DNA of 64,000 nucleotides from JALHOP01 sp964484195. Its GTDB lineage: Bacteria > Myxococcota > XYA12-FULL-58-9 > JALHOP01. The stretch is from the NCBI GenBank assembly GCA_964484195.1, contig CAZAER010000001.1:992001-1056000 (forward strand), written 5' to 3'. Below, one piece after another: positions 26,508 through 35,698 of this stretch; the first letter of the stretch is position 1, and the number at the start of each line of letters is the position of its first letter. The translations under genes were made by a program, and so were the position numbers. The notes under the pieces are model-generated. The model saw nothing but the letters and a program-made list of their open reading frames with translations, did no database searches and was not told where the DNA came from.

Positions 26508-28148
26508 TCAGTGCGCGATCCGCTCTTCCCCCTGCTCCCACTCACTAACCCGATTCTTCACATCGAACGTGCACGGCAACGGCGGCGTCTCTTTCAGGCG
26601 ATACGTCCCATCCATATGCACGCTGTAGCGCGCCGCGATCTTGTCCGCGTCTTTCTTGAACGCCTCGAGGGCCTCCCCAAGCACCGCGACGTCGTCCGCT
26701 GTCGAGTACACGCCGAGCGAGGCGCGAACCATCCCGGGGATATTACGACGGTCACCCTGCACCATCTGCGCCCGGAAGCACTTCTCTTCTTCGCAGCCAA
26801 AACGCATGAGCTGCTTGACGTACGGGTGGGCGCAGAAACAGCCATCGCGCACCGCGATGTTGTGGACGTCGTTCAGGTAGGCGGCGACGAGTCCGTGCTC
26901 GTAGCCCAAGACGTTGAACGAGACGACGCCAGCGCGGTGGACGCGTGCGATGTCGGTGGCGCCGTAGATCTTCACACCATCGATGCGCAACAGGCGCTCC
27001 ATGAGCTTGCTGGTGAGCTGCTCTTCGGCCTCGGCGACGACATCCATGCCGACGCGGTCGAGCATCTCGGCGATGAGCCCCATGGCGATGGTGCCGGGAA
27101 TGTTGGGGGTGCCCGCTTCTTCTCGCGCCGTGACCTGTTTCTTCACGTCGTAGTCGTCGATGGCGACGTATTCGACCATTCCGCCGCCGACATCGCTGAT
27201 GCAGCGGTTGCAATCGAAGGTCGCCATGTTGCCGATGAGGGCGCCACGGCTACCGGGAGCGTAGAGCTTGTGACCCGAGAGCGTGACGAAGTCGATGTCT
27301 TCGCTGGCGTCCGCTTGGTGCAAGTCCACTTTAGCGTGCGGGATCCACTGCGCCGCGTCGACCATGATCTGCGCGCCGCACTGATGCGCGATTTTCGCCA
27401 TGCGACGGACAGGATTGACGATGCCGGTGACGTTCGAGACGCCGGTGACGGCCACCAGGCGCACGCGGCTGCCTTCGCTGGCCATGATGCGCTCGAACTC
27501 GTCCATGTCGAGGGTGCCGTCCGCGCCATTCACGCCGACGACGCGCACGTTGTGCTTGCCGACTGCTTCGATCCACGGGAGCAGATTGCTGTGGTGCTCC
27601 ATGATGGTGGTGACGATGAGCGGCCGCGCTTCGAGCTCGTCGAGCGCAGTCTGCATCGCGGCGCCCAGTGAGTCGCGCAACATCCGGCGGAATTCGGGCG
27701 GCGTGCCCTTGGGAAAGCGCTTCACGACGGCGCGCAGCTCCGGCGGAAACAGGGCGCGCGAGAGGAAGTTGGTGGCGCCGGTGGCACCGTTCGCGGTGAA
27801 CAGGACGACGTCGCGCTTCGGATCGTAACCCAGGAGACGGCCGATGGCGTCGCGGCTGTACTCGATAGCGGCCGTGGTATCGCGACCGGCGCGGTGCGCT
27901 TCGGTGTGGCTGTTGGCGCAAGCGTGCGCGTAGTAGTCGTTCAGGCTGTCGGCGATGAGGCGCGGCATCAAGGCGGTCGCGGTGGTGTCGAGGTAAACGC
28001 GGCGCTTGCTCGCGAGCGCCCCGTCCATGGCGATGACCGGGTCGTGTCGGTCGAGGCCCATGAAGTCCTTGGCGAGCTTCGAGAACAGAGCGCTACGCTT
28101 CGCGCGCGACGGGGCGTTGCTGGGGAGGTGGGTCTGTAAGGTGCTCAT
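26508..28148 (-). CDS. Class V aminotransferase, cysteine desulfurase-like
   Basis: The 546-residue PLP enzyme shows LDTTATALMP near residue 50, MEHHSNLLPW, VDAAQWIPH (PLP-stacking/Asp region) and SGHKLYAPGSRG carrying the Schiff-base lysine. A cysteine in RDGCFCAHPYVKQ near the C-terminus corresponds in position to the catalytic loop of SufS/NifS enzymes. It is longer than SufS (about 400), with an N-terminal extension of about 45 residues and inserts. It probably removes sulfur, or a related group, from cysteine or an analogue. No iron-sulfur assembly genes are nearby, so the pathway is open. Divergent from the Nudix gene. Confidence 0.87.
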   Translation of the reverse strand: MSTLQTHLPSNAPSRAKRSALFSKLAKDFMGLDRHDPVIAMDGALASKRRVYLDTTATALMPRLIADSLNDYYAHACANSHTEAHRAGRDTTAAIEYSRDAIGRLLGYDPKRDVVLFTANGATGATNFLSRALFPPELRAVVKRFPKGTPPEFRRMLRDSLGAAMQTALDELEARPLIVTTIMEHHSNLLPWIEAVGKHNVRVVGVNGADGTLDMDEFERIMASEGSRVRLVAVTGVSNVTGIVNPVRRMAKIAHQCGAQIMVDAAQWIPHAKVDLHQADASEDIDFVTLSGHKLYAPGSRGALIGNMATFDCNRCISDVGGGMVEYVAIDDYDVKKQVTAREEAGTPNIPGTIAMGLIAEMLDRVGMDVVAEAEEQLTSKLMERLLRIDGVKIYGATDIARVHRAGVVSFNVLGYEHGLVAAYLNDVHNIAVRDGCFCAHPYVKQLMRFGCEEEKCFRAQMVQGDRRNIPGMVRASLGVYSTADDVAVLGEALEAFKKDADKIAARYSVHMDGTYRLKETPPLPCTFDVKNRVSEWEQGEERIAH

Positions 28149-28249
28149 ACCAGTTGCTCCAGCGAAGGTAGCGAATGCCCCCGCGCCTCGATATGGATAT
28201 CGCGACGCGGGCGCCTATACATCACGCACAGCGTCGAAGGGATCACATC

Positions 28250-28792
28250 ATGACCAGCGGCTTGGTTTCCCGGCGAGAGGTCTACAAAGGCCGGACCATC
28301 AAGGTCAGCGTCGACACCGTCCGCCTGCCCAACGGCAAGCAGATCGATCTCGACTTCGTGGACCATCCGGGCGCTTCGGCCATCGTCCCGATGCACGAGG
28401 ACCAGACGGTCACGTTGATCCGCCAGTACCGCTATTCCGCGGGTAGCCAGTGGATCTACGAGATCCCGGCTGGAAAGCTCGATCACGGCGAGGCTCCCGA
28501 AGTTTGCGCCAGCCGCGAGCTCGTCGAGGAGGTCGGGCTGCGTGCTGGGACGCTGCAGCCGCTCGGTTTCATCTACGCTACGCCGGGTTTTTGTAACGAG
28601 CGCATCTTCCTGTTCCTCGCGACCAACCTGGTCGACGTCGGCCAAGAGCTCGAGGAAGACGAGCTGCTCGAGGTCAAACGCGTGCCCTTCCGGGATGCCG
28701 TGCGCATGGCCGTGAATGGCGAGATCAGCGACGCCAAATCGGCGACCGCGCTGCTGCGGGCTGCGGCCAGCCTGGGGATTTCGGTGGTTTGA
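28250..28792 (+). CDS. Nudix hydrolase, ADP-ribose pyrophosphatase-like
   Basis: The 180-residue protein contains a complete Nudix box (GX5EX7REUXEEXGU) with G of GKLDHG, then RELVEEVGL, preceded by IYEIPAGKL as in ADP-ribose pyrophosphatases (NudF-like). The family hydrolyses ADP-ribose and related nucleoside diphosphate sugars to AMP plus sugar phosphate. The ATG at 28250 has GAAGG ten bases upstream; the frame is open further upstream, but that part is the spacer to the divergent aminotransferase gene. Confidence 0.92.
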   Translation: MTSGLVSRREVYKGRTIKVSVDTVRLPNGKQIDLDFVDHPGASAIVPMHEDQTVTLIRQYRYSAGSQWIYEIPAGKLDHGEAPEVCASRELVEEVGLRAGTLQPLGFIYATPGFCNERIFLFLATNLVDVGQELEEDELLEVKRVPFRDAVRMAVNGEISDAKSATALLRAAASLGISVV

Positions 28793-28872
28793 GCTAAGGG
28801 CGCAGACGTCCTGCATTGTCGCGGCTCCGATTGCTTTATCGGCAGGCAACGACCACGAGGTTCGCCTTTCTG

Positions 28873-28898
28873 CGCGTTAACGCGTCGCAAGTTGCGAC
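28873..28898. promoter_or_regulatory. Two adjoining palindromes upstream of a small unknown gene
   Basis: CGCGTTAACGCG (28873-28884) is a perfect 12-base palindrome. It shares one base with GTCGCAAGTTGCGAC (28884-28898), which has perfect 7-base arms around one base. They lie about 115 bases upstream of the ATG at 29014 and look like operators for a dimeric regulator. No regulator gene is adjacent. Confidence 0.4.
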
Positions 28899-29013
28899 AC
28901 AGGCGGTCGCACGCGCGCTTCGTTCTAGACATTACAAGCACTTAGCCGCGGTTCGAGGCTTGCAGTGTGGCCTACCGTGCTCCGCATCGCGCGGGGCGAC
29001 GGAGGCCTTCGGC

Positions 29014-29532
29014 ATGCAGGTTTACAAGGCGTGGTCGGTCGCGTTCGCACGAGGGTGTGTTGGAGAGGCGGCGCCGCCGCCGCAGGCGCCCAGCGTGGTG
29101 ACACTGCCACCTGTTACGCTTGTGGTTCGCCGCCGGAGGCCAAAGCCCAAGCCCTGCCCGCTTCGCCCCGTGCCCGAGCCGCCGCGCCACCCCTCGACGC
29201 CTTCCGAACAGCGCGGCGCCGCGGTGAGCGGCAAGCCTGCGGCCGAGGCGTACGTGCCGCTGACCGTGTGGCTCCGCCATGCCGTGACGCTCGCCATCGC
29301 TGGCCGGCACATGGGAGTCGAGGGGACCGCGTCGTTGCTCGCGGGTCGGCTCGACCGTCGTCAGGCCGCTGCGCTCGCGTGTCTCGCCGAGGCTGGGCAG
29401 CTCGACGCGTCCATCGCCATGGCGCTACGAAGCGCGGGTCTCTCGGAGCGACCCGACGTTCCGTTAAAGCGGATCATCAACTCGGCGTTACGCCGCTACG
29501 AGCTCAGACCTTGGCTCGGCACCCTGCGCTAG
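29014..29532 (+). CDS. Hypothetical protein with a Pro/Arg-rich N-terminal half
   Basis: The ATG at 29014 has GGAGG at 29001-29005 with good spacing, giving 172 residues; the same frame is open back to 28816 but lacks a comparable site. The N-terminal half is Pro/Arg-rich (VVRRRRPKPKP), while the C-terminal 90 residues look helical and globular with no recognised motif. The coding call rests on the ribosome binding site and on codon pattern, and remains moderate. Confidence 0.5.
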   Translation: MQVYKAWSVAFARGCVGEAAPPPQAPSVVTLPPVTLVVRRRRPKPKPCPLRPVPEPPRHPSTPSEQRGAAVSGKPAAEAYVPLTVWLRHAVTLAIAGRHMGVEGTASLLAGRLDRRQAAALACLAEAGQLDASIAMALRSAGLSERPDVPLKRIINSALRRYELRPWLGTLR

Positions 29533-29583
29533 GCGGGCCGCAGGTGATGCGTATCGCCGTGCCATGGTCTCGCAGCGCGTCTC

Positions 29584-30975
29584 TCATCGTCGACGTCGGG
29601 GGCCGAGCGCCTCTTCGATGGACTCGACCTCGTTCGCGTCGGCGCTCGCGCTCGGGACCTCCGGCCACCCCGCCCTGCGCAAGCGCGAGAGGTCCGCCAT
29701 CAAGGAGCCCACCGCCCAGGTGAGCAGGCGTGGAATTGCCAGGTCGACCTCGATGATCGTGCGGATCTTCCCGCCCGACATCTTGTCCTCGATACGGCCA
29801 ACCTTCTCATCGCTCTCGGGAGCGAGGAGGTTTGCGAGGAACGACTTCGGTCCGCTGCGCTCCTCGACCAGGCGGAAGGCGACGCGCTCTTGCGAGTCGC
29901 GCAAGGTGCCTTTCAGCTGCACGCGCTTGCCGGTCGCGGTGTCGGCGACGGCGGGTGTGGTGAGCTCGAAGGTGCCGACCGTCGACCCATCGGCGTTGCG
30001 AATGCGTGCGGTCTGGGCATTCTCGCGCGGCACGACCATGTCGACGTACGCGAAGATGAGCTTCTCGGGAGTGCGGAACACCAAGAACTCGTGCTGTTTG
30101 TGAATCGTACCGTCGGCGTAGGCTACCGCGTCGCCGTTGGGGCTCAGTACGCTCAAGCGGACAGGACGGGCATCCCACTCGCAGCGCAGCTCGAAGGTGT
30201 GCATGCGCTCCATGCTCTCGAGGATGTCGCGGGTGTGCCCGACGCCGAGCACGTGGCCGGGGGCGACCTTCCACCATGCGCGCAGCTGCTCGACCAGCGG
30301 CTTGTCCATGGCGTCGTCGCGCTTCATGCGGCCCCATGGGATCGCGTCTTCGGTGAGACCGTGGCGCAGACGCTGTGGCTCGATGTGCAAGCGACGCTCG
30401 ATGACCTGCAAGACACGCTCGCGGACGCGGTCGCGCGGGTCCTTGCGGATGCCGGCGAGACCTTCGGTGTCGAGCGCGAGCAGGACGCCGGCGAAGTCGT
30501 AAGAGATGTCGTCTTTGAACAAGCGATCGGGAACCAGCTGTGAGGCGCCAAAGGCCGCCGAGCCAGTAGCGAGCTGGCTGTCGTTGCCGAACGAGTCGCT
30601 GCCGCGCGGTCCGCCTTGCGGATCGTTGCCGAAGAGGAGCGCGCCACGAAGGGGCATCTCGCTGTCGGAGCCGCCGAACGCTTCGCTGCCACGGGGCTTG
30701 CCCTTGGGGTCATTGCCGAAGAGGAGCGCGCCGCGAAGCGGTATCTTCGCATCGGGGCCGCCGAATGACTCGCTGCCGCGGGGAGCGCCTTTCGGATCGT
30801 TGCCGAACAACAAAGCGCCGCGGAGCGGATGGTCTTGATCGCCCTCACCGAACGCCATCGAGCCGGTATGTTTGCCCTTGGGGTCTTTGCCGAACGCATC
30901 CGCGCCGACGGGCTGGTTGCTCGTGCTCGGCTTGTTGCCGGGGGCGAGCCCCTTATTTGGCGGTCGTTTGCTCAA
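29584..30975 (-). CDS. Protein with three tandem 29-residue repeats and an unknown C-terminal domain
   Basis: The start is a TTG at 30975 whose last two bases overlap the upstream stop (TTGA, 30972-30975); longer forms would run through the acetyltransferase gene. The 463-residue product begins with a basic, Gly/Pro-rich region. Residues 50-130 are repeats of about 29 residues with the core PLRGALLFGNDP and a following PRGSxxFG. Related FG-containing half-repeats flank them (DAFGKDPKG, SAAFGA). Residues 150-463 form a mixed alpha/beta region with no family I know. It is last gene of a five-gene operon with EngB and a cytochrome. Confidence 0.75.
   Translation of the reverse strand: MSKRPPNKGLAPGNKPSTSNQPVGADAFGKDPKGKHTGSMAFGEGDQDHPLRGALLFGNDPKGAPRGSESFGGPDAKIPLRGALLFGNDPKGKPRGSEAFGGSDSEMPLRGALLFGNDPQGGPRGSDSFGNDSQLATGSAAFGASQLVPDRLFKDDISYDFAGVLLALDTEGLAGIRKDPRDRVRERVLQVIERRLHIEPQRLRHGLTEDAIPWGRMKRDDAMDKPLVEQLRAWWKVAPGHVLGVGHTRDILESMERMHTFELRCEWDARPVRLSVLSPNGDAVAYADGTIHKQHEFLVFRTPEKLIFAYVDMVVPRENAQTARIRNADGSTVGTFELTTPAVADTATGKRVQLKGTLRDSQERVAFRLVEERSGPKSFLANLLAPESDEKVGRIEDKMSGGKIRTIIEVDLAIPRLLTWAVGSLMADLSRLRRAGWPEVPSASADANEVESIEEALGPRRRR
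30586..30828 (-). repeat. Tandem 87-base coding repeats
   Basis: Nearly three copies of an 87-base unit encode the 29-residue repeats PLRGALLFGNDPxGxPRGS(E/D)xFG. The copies differ mainly at the variable residues after DPKG and in the acidic tail, suggesting recent in-frame duplication followed by divergence. Confidence 0.85.
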
Positions 30976-31427
30976 GCGCTCCTGCCCAGCAGCAGCTCCA
31001 TGACGATCGCATCTTCGCCGTCCCCTTGATAGTAGCCGGCACGGACGCCGATCTCGCCAAAACCCGCCGCCTGGTACAACGCGCGCGCCGACGCGTTGCC
31101 ACGACGTACCTCCAGCAAGACGCGGCGGGCTCGACGTGTGCGGGCGTCCGCGACCATCACGTCGAGGAGCCGCCGGCCGAGGCCCAAGCGGCGATGCTCG
31201 GGATGAACGGCAATCCAGTGCAGCTCCACCTCGTCTTCGATGACCCAGTAGACGGCGCAGGCGACCACCCCGATCATCGGCTGCTCGAGCACCATCACGC
31301 GCGACCACGACAGCGACAGCTCGTGTCTGTAGGCGTAGGCGTCGCGCTCGGCGATGCCTGACGCGTTCTCGAGCGCCACCAACCGATCGACGTCAGCGTC
31401 GGTCGCGTCGCGGATCGCGACGTGCAT
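30972..31427 (-). CDS. rimI: GNAT acetyltransferase, RimI-like
   Basis: The 151-residue protein has the GNAT acetyl-CoA motif A: LHWIAVHPEHRRLGLGRRLL (Q/RxxGxG/A type), then VLLEVRRGNASARALYQAAGF, closely like RimI, which N-acetylates ribosomal protein S18 or other N-termini. The ATG at 31427 gives the usual RimI length and overlaps the preceding gene by 35 bases. The 54 bases of open frame upstream are probably not used. Its stop is coupled to the TTG of the repeat protein. Confidence 0.88.
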   Translation of the reverse strand: MHVAIRDATDADVDRLVALENASGIAERDAYAYRHELSLSWSRVMVLEQPMIGVVACAVYWVIEDEVELHWIAVHPEHRRLGLGRRLLDVMVADARTRRARRVLLEVRRGNASARALYQAAGFGEIGVRAGYYQGDGEDAIVMELLLGRSA

Positions 31428-32058
31428 CTTGCACCTCGAGCTCGCCGTTCTTTCCCGGCAGCCGAATCTCGGCGGTGTCACGTAGCTCGGCGAGCCAGCG
31501 CTCGAGCGCCTTCACGTACTGGGCGTCGCGGTCGGGAGCGTCCTCCGAAGCGAGCAAGCGTGCCCGCATGCGCTGATCGATGAAACGCGCGTTGCGCAGG
31601 TCGCGCCGCAGGACACCGCGCAGCGTCTCCAGCGCGATGTCATAGCGCCGCAGGAACGCTTCGTAGGCCGATACCGAGCGAAAGCCACTGGCGAAGCGCT
31701 CGAGCTCGACACCGACCTCCTCTTCCGAGATCTCGGCCGCGCCCAAACGACGGGCCTGGTCGGCGATGAGGATTTGGCTGATGAGGTAGTCACGGAAGTC
31801 GCGCAGGAACTCTTCGTCGAGTGCCGCTTCTTCCGACGTCTCGCCACCGCGGTACGCGAGCGCGATACGCGCCTCCGAGACCAGCTCGCTGCGGGTGACG
31901 ACTTCCTTGTCGACGACCGCGACGATCCAATCGACCAAGTGACCGTCCGACGGCGCGCCTGTCTTGGACCCCAACGCGGGAGCTTTCACTGCGGGCCGTT
32001 TGTCTTCTTTAGCGGACGCAGCCGCGCAGCACAGCGCAGCGAGCACGAGCGGCCACAT
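31393..32058 (-). CDS. SurA-N-like periplasmic chaperone-type protein without a PPIase domain
   Basis: The 221-residue protein begins with a signal peptide (ALCCAAASA), then the SurA N-terminal pattern DWIVAVVDKEVVTRSEL, followed by helices including LISQILIADQARRLGAAEISEEEV. This matches the chaperone module of SurA/parvulin proteins, but no rotamase domain follows; family members are usually 300-450 residues. It may be a chaperone for outer-membrane proteins. The ATG shares one base with the EngB stop (32058). Confidence 0.83.
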   Translation of the reverse strand: MWPLVLAALCCAAASAKEDKRPAVKAPALGSKTGAPSDGHLVDWIVAVVDKEVVTRSELVSEARIALAYRGGETSEEAALDEEFLRDFRDYLISQILIADQARRLGAAEISEEEVGVELERFASGFRSVSAYEAFLRRYDIALETLRGVLRRDLRNARFIDQRMRARLLASEDAPDRDAQYVKALERWLAELRDTAEIRLPGKNGELEVQDARRDPRRDRR

Positions 32059-32717
32059 CAGATGAGCTCACGCAGCGTCGCCAGGAGCTCGCCCCGCCCT
32101 GCCCCGGTCTTCGACGAGAAGCCGACGGACGCGTCCTGCGGAACGCCGAGAGCCTTCTCGAAGGCGCGAGTCTTCGCCTTGAGCTGATTCTTCGGAATGA
32201 GATCGATCTTGGTGAGCACGACGAGCAACTGTCGCTTGTGGCTCATGATGTGCTCGGCGACGCGCAGGTCGTCGGCCGTGGGTCCGTCGCGTCGGGCGTC
32301 GAAGAGCTGCAAGACCCCGTGCAGGCCGCGCCGTTCTGCGAAGTAGGCGGCAATCATGCGCTGCATCGACGAGGCTTGCGCTTTCGACATCTGCGCAAAA
32401 CCGTAGCCCGGCAGATCGACGAGCGCGATGGAGCTCTCGAACAGGAAGAGGTTCAACAGCTGCGTCCGCCCCGGCGTACGCGAGGTGCGCACAATCTGTG
32501 GCTTCTTCAACAGCGAGCCGAGGAGTGAGCTCTTGCCGACATTCGAGCGGCCAATGATCGCGAACTCGGGAAACTCGTGCTCGGGCAGTTGCTCGACCTT
32601 GGAGGCCGAGATGATGAAGCGCGTCGGCGACAAGCTCGCGACGCTCTCGCCCTGGGGCGCCAGGCGCGGATCGAGCTTCGGGCCGAAGCTCTTATCGGCC
32701 AGCGGTCGCTTGGCCAT
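32058..32717 (-). CDS. engB: Ribosome biogenesis GTPase EngB/YsxC/YihA
   Basis: All G-motifs are present: G1 GRSNVGKSS, G2 threonine in SRTPGRTQ, G3 DLPGYGFA, G4 TKID and a G5-like SSKTG. EngB is needed for 50S subunit assembly. With 219 residues it matches the family, allowing for a short N-terminal extension. I prefer the ATG at 32717 to the GTG one codon earlier. It overlaps the cytochrome gene by 26 bases and the SurA-like gene by one. Confidence 0.95.
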   Translation of the reverse strand: MAKRPLADKSFGPKLDPRLAPQGESVASLSPTRFIISASKVEQLPEHEFPEFAIIGRSNVGKSSLLGSLLKKPQIVRTSRTPGRTQLLNLFLFESSIALVDLPGYGFAQMSKAQASSMQRMIAAYFAERRGLHGVLQLFDARRDGPTADDLRVAEHIMSHKRQLLVVLTKIDLIPKNQLKAKTRAFEKALGVPQDASVGFSSKTGAGRGELLATLRELI

Positions 32718-33201
32718 CACCGTGCTGCTCGTGTGCGGCCTGCTTCGCGGCAGCTTCGCGCGCCGCCCGGCCGTGATCGATTTTTGCCCACATGCTCGCG
32801 AAGTCGAACGGCTTGATGGAGGGCGCGCTCTCGTTGTGGCACCGCTGGCATTGCTCCGCGGTGGGATCGATGAGGCCGACCGCTCGGGCGAGCTCGCGAT
32901 CCTTCATGACGAAGCTGGGCGAATAGTAGCGGCCACCGCCGTGGCAGCTCTCGCACTGCACGCCCGCGAACTTCTGCTCCTCGAGCTCGGCTGGGTGCAT
33001 GGTGTGGCAGCTGTTGCATTTGCCGTCTTTGAGCTGCTCGGGCGTAAGCGATTGGCGCGCCGTTGCGTGCGGGCCTTTCGCCCAGACCTGATACTCCCAG
33101 GCGTGGCAGGTCTGGCAGCGCTTCGCGCCGACGAAAGTCGTCTGGGCGTAAGCAACAGACGCCGCAAAGAGGACGAAAAGCCAAAGGCAGCCCAACCGCA
33201 T
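32692..33201 (-). CDS. Periplasmic tetraheme cytochrome c
   Basis: The 169-residue product has a signal peptide (cleavage near VAYAQ) and four CXXCH heme-binding motifs (CQTCH, CNSCH, CESCH, CQRCH) with extra histidines that can act as axial ligands, in the style of the cytochrome c554/NrfB-like multiheme fold. It should carry electrons in the periplasm. I chose the ATG at 33201 because it starts the signal peptide; the frame extends upstream to 33318. It is the first gene of the operon that includes engB. Confidence 0.88.
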   Translation of the reverse strand: MRLGCLWLFVLFAASVAYAQTTFVGAKRCQTCHAWEYQVWAKGPHATARQSLTPEQLKDGKCNSCHTMHPAELEEQKFAGVQCESCHGGGRYYSPSFVMKDRELARAVGLIDPTAEQCQRCHNESAPSIKPFDFASMWAKIDHGRAAREAAAKQAAHEQHGDGQATAGR

Positions 33202-33355
33202 CGGCCACGGCTTGTAGCGCAAATGCCCGTCCGGGCGAAAGGTTCGAGACGACAAGCCGTCAGGACCCCGGACGCAACTTGGGCCGTTCCCTGCCGATAC
33301 TTGCGATAAGGCCCTCAATCCGTCTTCTGGGGGGCTTCCGACGAGAGGGTGCGTG

Positions 33356-34339
33356 ATGGCAAGCCGAGTCGAGAGAGCGGATGCGGTTGGCGGAACGATT
33401 GCCGTTACCCAGGCAGATGAGCCCCGCTCGGGTTCGCCCTCGGGCGCTGCTGGCGTCGTCGTTTTGCCGCCGGCTCAGCTGATCACGCAGGCTCAGGAAA
33501 ATCTCGGCCTCGATCTTTCGCCGCCGGGCAAGCGCATCAATCGCAGCAACGGCGCCGTCGGTCGCCAGGCCGCGGTCCAGAACGTTCTCGGTGACCTCGT
33601 CGGCGTGCCGCTAAGCTCGGTTCGGCCGTCGCGTGACGCAGGCTCGACCTCTGACAACGCGCGCCGCTACTTCTTCGAGCGACGCGACGCGATCGCCACG
33701 GCTTTCATGCGCGAGTACGGGTTCTCGCGTGAACAGGCGCAGGCGGCAGCCAATCAATGGGTTGGCCGCAACGTCGCCCGCTGGGAGTATCAGCGGCGCG
33801 AGCACCGCGGTGATGGTCTACGCGCCCTGACCACGACCGGCATGTTGATCGCGATTGCCAACGCCAGCGACGGCGTCGACCCCGCACTCGTGGCGGCGGC
33901 CCGCATCCGCAACGCAGAGCTCCGCGATCGTTTGATCACGGCGAGCACGACCCCCGGCTCCGACCCCGACGAGGTGGCGCGCCAGATCGACGACTACCTG
34001 AGCAAGTTGGGCAGCCGCGTCAACACGAGCACCGCGGGCTGGGACAAGCAGGTCGAAGCACTGGAGCAGGCGGACTATTACCGCCCCTTCAATCCGCCCG
34101 GCCCCAGTCAGCAGGGCGAAGTGCTTCCGTTCAATCCCCCGCGGTACGTGGCCCCGCAGCGCGCAGAAGTTTCGCCGTTGGGCGAGCAAGCGCACTCGGA
34201 CGCGATGCGCCGCGCGAACCGCGCAGCGACCGCGGAGCACAGTGTGCGGGTGGCACAGCGCGAGCGGGATGATTTGAGGGCGCACCTGGCGAATTTGGAA
34301 GCGCAGGGGCGACGGGTGGGCGGACCGACGTTGGGGTAG
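33356..34339 (+). CDS. Protein of unknown function with a Pro-rich C-terminal part
   Basis: The ATG at 33356 has GAGAGG at 33343-33348. The 327-residue product has no signal peptide. The N-terminus is Gly/Ala/Ser-rich, the middle (about 95-235) helical and charged (YFFERRDAIATAFMREYGF is typical), followed by a short Pro-rich segment (PFNPPGPSQQG, LPFNPPRYV) and a final coiled-coil-like helix. No family recognised. Composition and layout resemble the giant protein at 1-5894 and the large protein at 22397. A heptanucleotide array follows 20 bases after the stop. Confidence 0.75.
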   Translation: MASRVERADAVGGTIAVTQADEPRSGSPSGAAGVVVLPPAQLITQAQENLGLDLSPPGKRINRSNGAVGRQAAVQNVLGDLVGVPLSSVRPSRDAGSTSDNARRYFFERRDAIATAFMREYGFSREQAQAAANQWVGRNVARWEYQRREHRGDGLRALTTTGMLIAIANASDGVDPALVAAARIRNAELRDRLITASTTPGSDPDEVARQIDDYLSKLGSRVNTSTAGWDKQVEALEQADYYRPFNPPGPSQQGEVLPFNPPRYVAPQRAEVSPLGEQAHSDAMRRANRAATAEHSVRVAQRERDDLRAHLANLEAQGRRVGGPTLG

Positions 34340-34358
34340 AGAGTCGGGCTGGGTTTTG

Positions 34359-34505
<147 letters not shown>

Positions 34506-34591
34506 CCTCCATCCGCTCAAGCGGACTTCCCCTCCCCTTCATCCCCCCGCGACCCCCGTGGTGGTTCGGGTGTCGCGGGGGAATGTTTTGA

Positions 34592-35698
34592 CTACTGAAA
34601 CGCTCGCGGTCCGACTGGCATCGGACGCGTGAGTTGAACACCGGGTGGGACCGCAGCGCCCGGCACCATCGGAGGCGCGGTCATCTGCGGCATAGTCACT
34701 TGCGGCGCCGGGAGCATGGCCCCCGGCGGGATGCCCGCACCTTGCGGTACGGTATAGCGGCCAGGTCCGACCTGGCCAGGCGGCAACGTGGTTTGACCGG
34801 CGGGTCCCCAGCAGTTGTCGCGGATGCCCATCATGCGTTTCACGGCAGCACCGATGGTGTTGTCGAAAAAGCCGATGAGGCCGTTGTTGTACGGACGACA
34901 GGTGCCATTAGGAGTCATGAGGCCAGGCGCGACCCCGCCAGGCCCCGGCGGCAAGCCGCGGGGCGGAATGACGCCCTGCTGGTACGGGTACCCGCCAGGC
35001 ACTTGTGCGCCCATGGGCACTCCTTGCGCGTAGCCCGGCGCTTGCGGACCGCCCACTTGGATCTGCTGACCTTGACCCAAAATGCGGTCCAGGAAGCCGC
35101 CCTGATCCTGCGGCATGCCCGGCGCCATGACACCGGGCGCGACAACGCCGGGTGCGACCACTCCAGGTGACACACCGGGCGAAACACCCGGGCCAACACC
35201 GGGGCGCGTTGGAAGGCCTGGGGTCACGGGACTGACTGGACTCGTGGGGAGCCCCGGAGTCGCCGGAGTGCCACCCGGCAAGAGCACGCCAGGACGCGTG
35301 ACGCCCAAGTTGTTGCTCACCCCGAGGTTGGTGCCAACCGAGGGGACCGTGGGGCCTGCGAGCGCCGGCACTCCGCCGGGACGGATGGGGGTAAGACCAC
35401 CGGGCGAAATCCCTCCCGGGGTTGGTACGCCGCGGATGGGCATGCCACCGACCGGGACGCCGCCGAGATTCGGCCGGGGGACGGTGGGCATCACGCGACC
35501 GGGAAGAGTGGGCGCGGGAACGCCAGGCAACGACGGCGGAAGCCGCGGAGCCATGACTGGAGGAAGCCTTGGAGCGAGCGGAACGCTCGGCGCAATCGGC
35601 AATCTTGCGCCGCCAAGTGGAACCGGGATCGGGCGAGCCAACTGCCCCGGGCCTGCCCTCAAAAAGGGCACACCACCAGGGCCGAACAACCCAGACAT
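34592..35698 (-). CDS. Pro/Gly-rich low-complexity protein
   Basis: The ATG at 35698 has GGAGGAG eight bases upstream. The 368-residue product is dominated by Pro, Gly, Val, Leu, Met and Gln with many PGV, PGL and PGG units (SPGVSPGVVAPGV is typical). One non-repetitive segment near residue 270 (GLIGFFDNTIGAAVKRMMG, flanked by cysteines in NGTCRPY and DNCWGP) could be an amphipathic or membrane-active helix. There is no classical signal peptide. It is elastin/collagen-like in composition only. Function unknown. Confidence 0.75.
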   Translation of the reverse strand: MSGLFGPGGVPFLRAGPGQLARPIPVPLGGARLPIAPSVPLAPRLPPVMAPRLPPSLPGVPAPTLPGRVMPTVPRPNLGGVPVGGMPIRGVPTPGGISPGGLTPIRPGGVPALAGPTVPSVGTNLGVSNNLGVTRPGVLLPGGTPATPGLPTSPVSPVTPGLPTRPGVGPGVSPGVSPGVVAPGVVAPGVMAPGMPQDQGGFLDRILGQGQQIQVGGPQAPGYAQGVPMGAQVPGGYPYQQGVIPPRGLPPGPGGVAPGLMTPNGTCRPYNNGLIGFFDNTIGAAVKRMMGIRDNCWGPAGQTTLPPGQVGPGRYTVPQGAGIPPGAMLPAPQVTMPQMTAPPMVPGAAVPPGVQLTRPMPVGPRAFQ

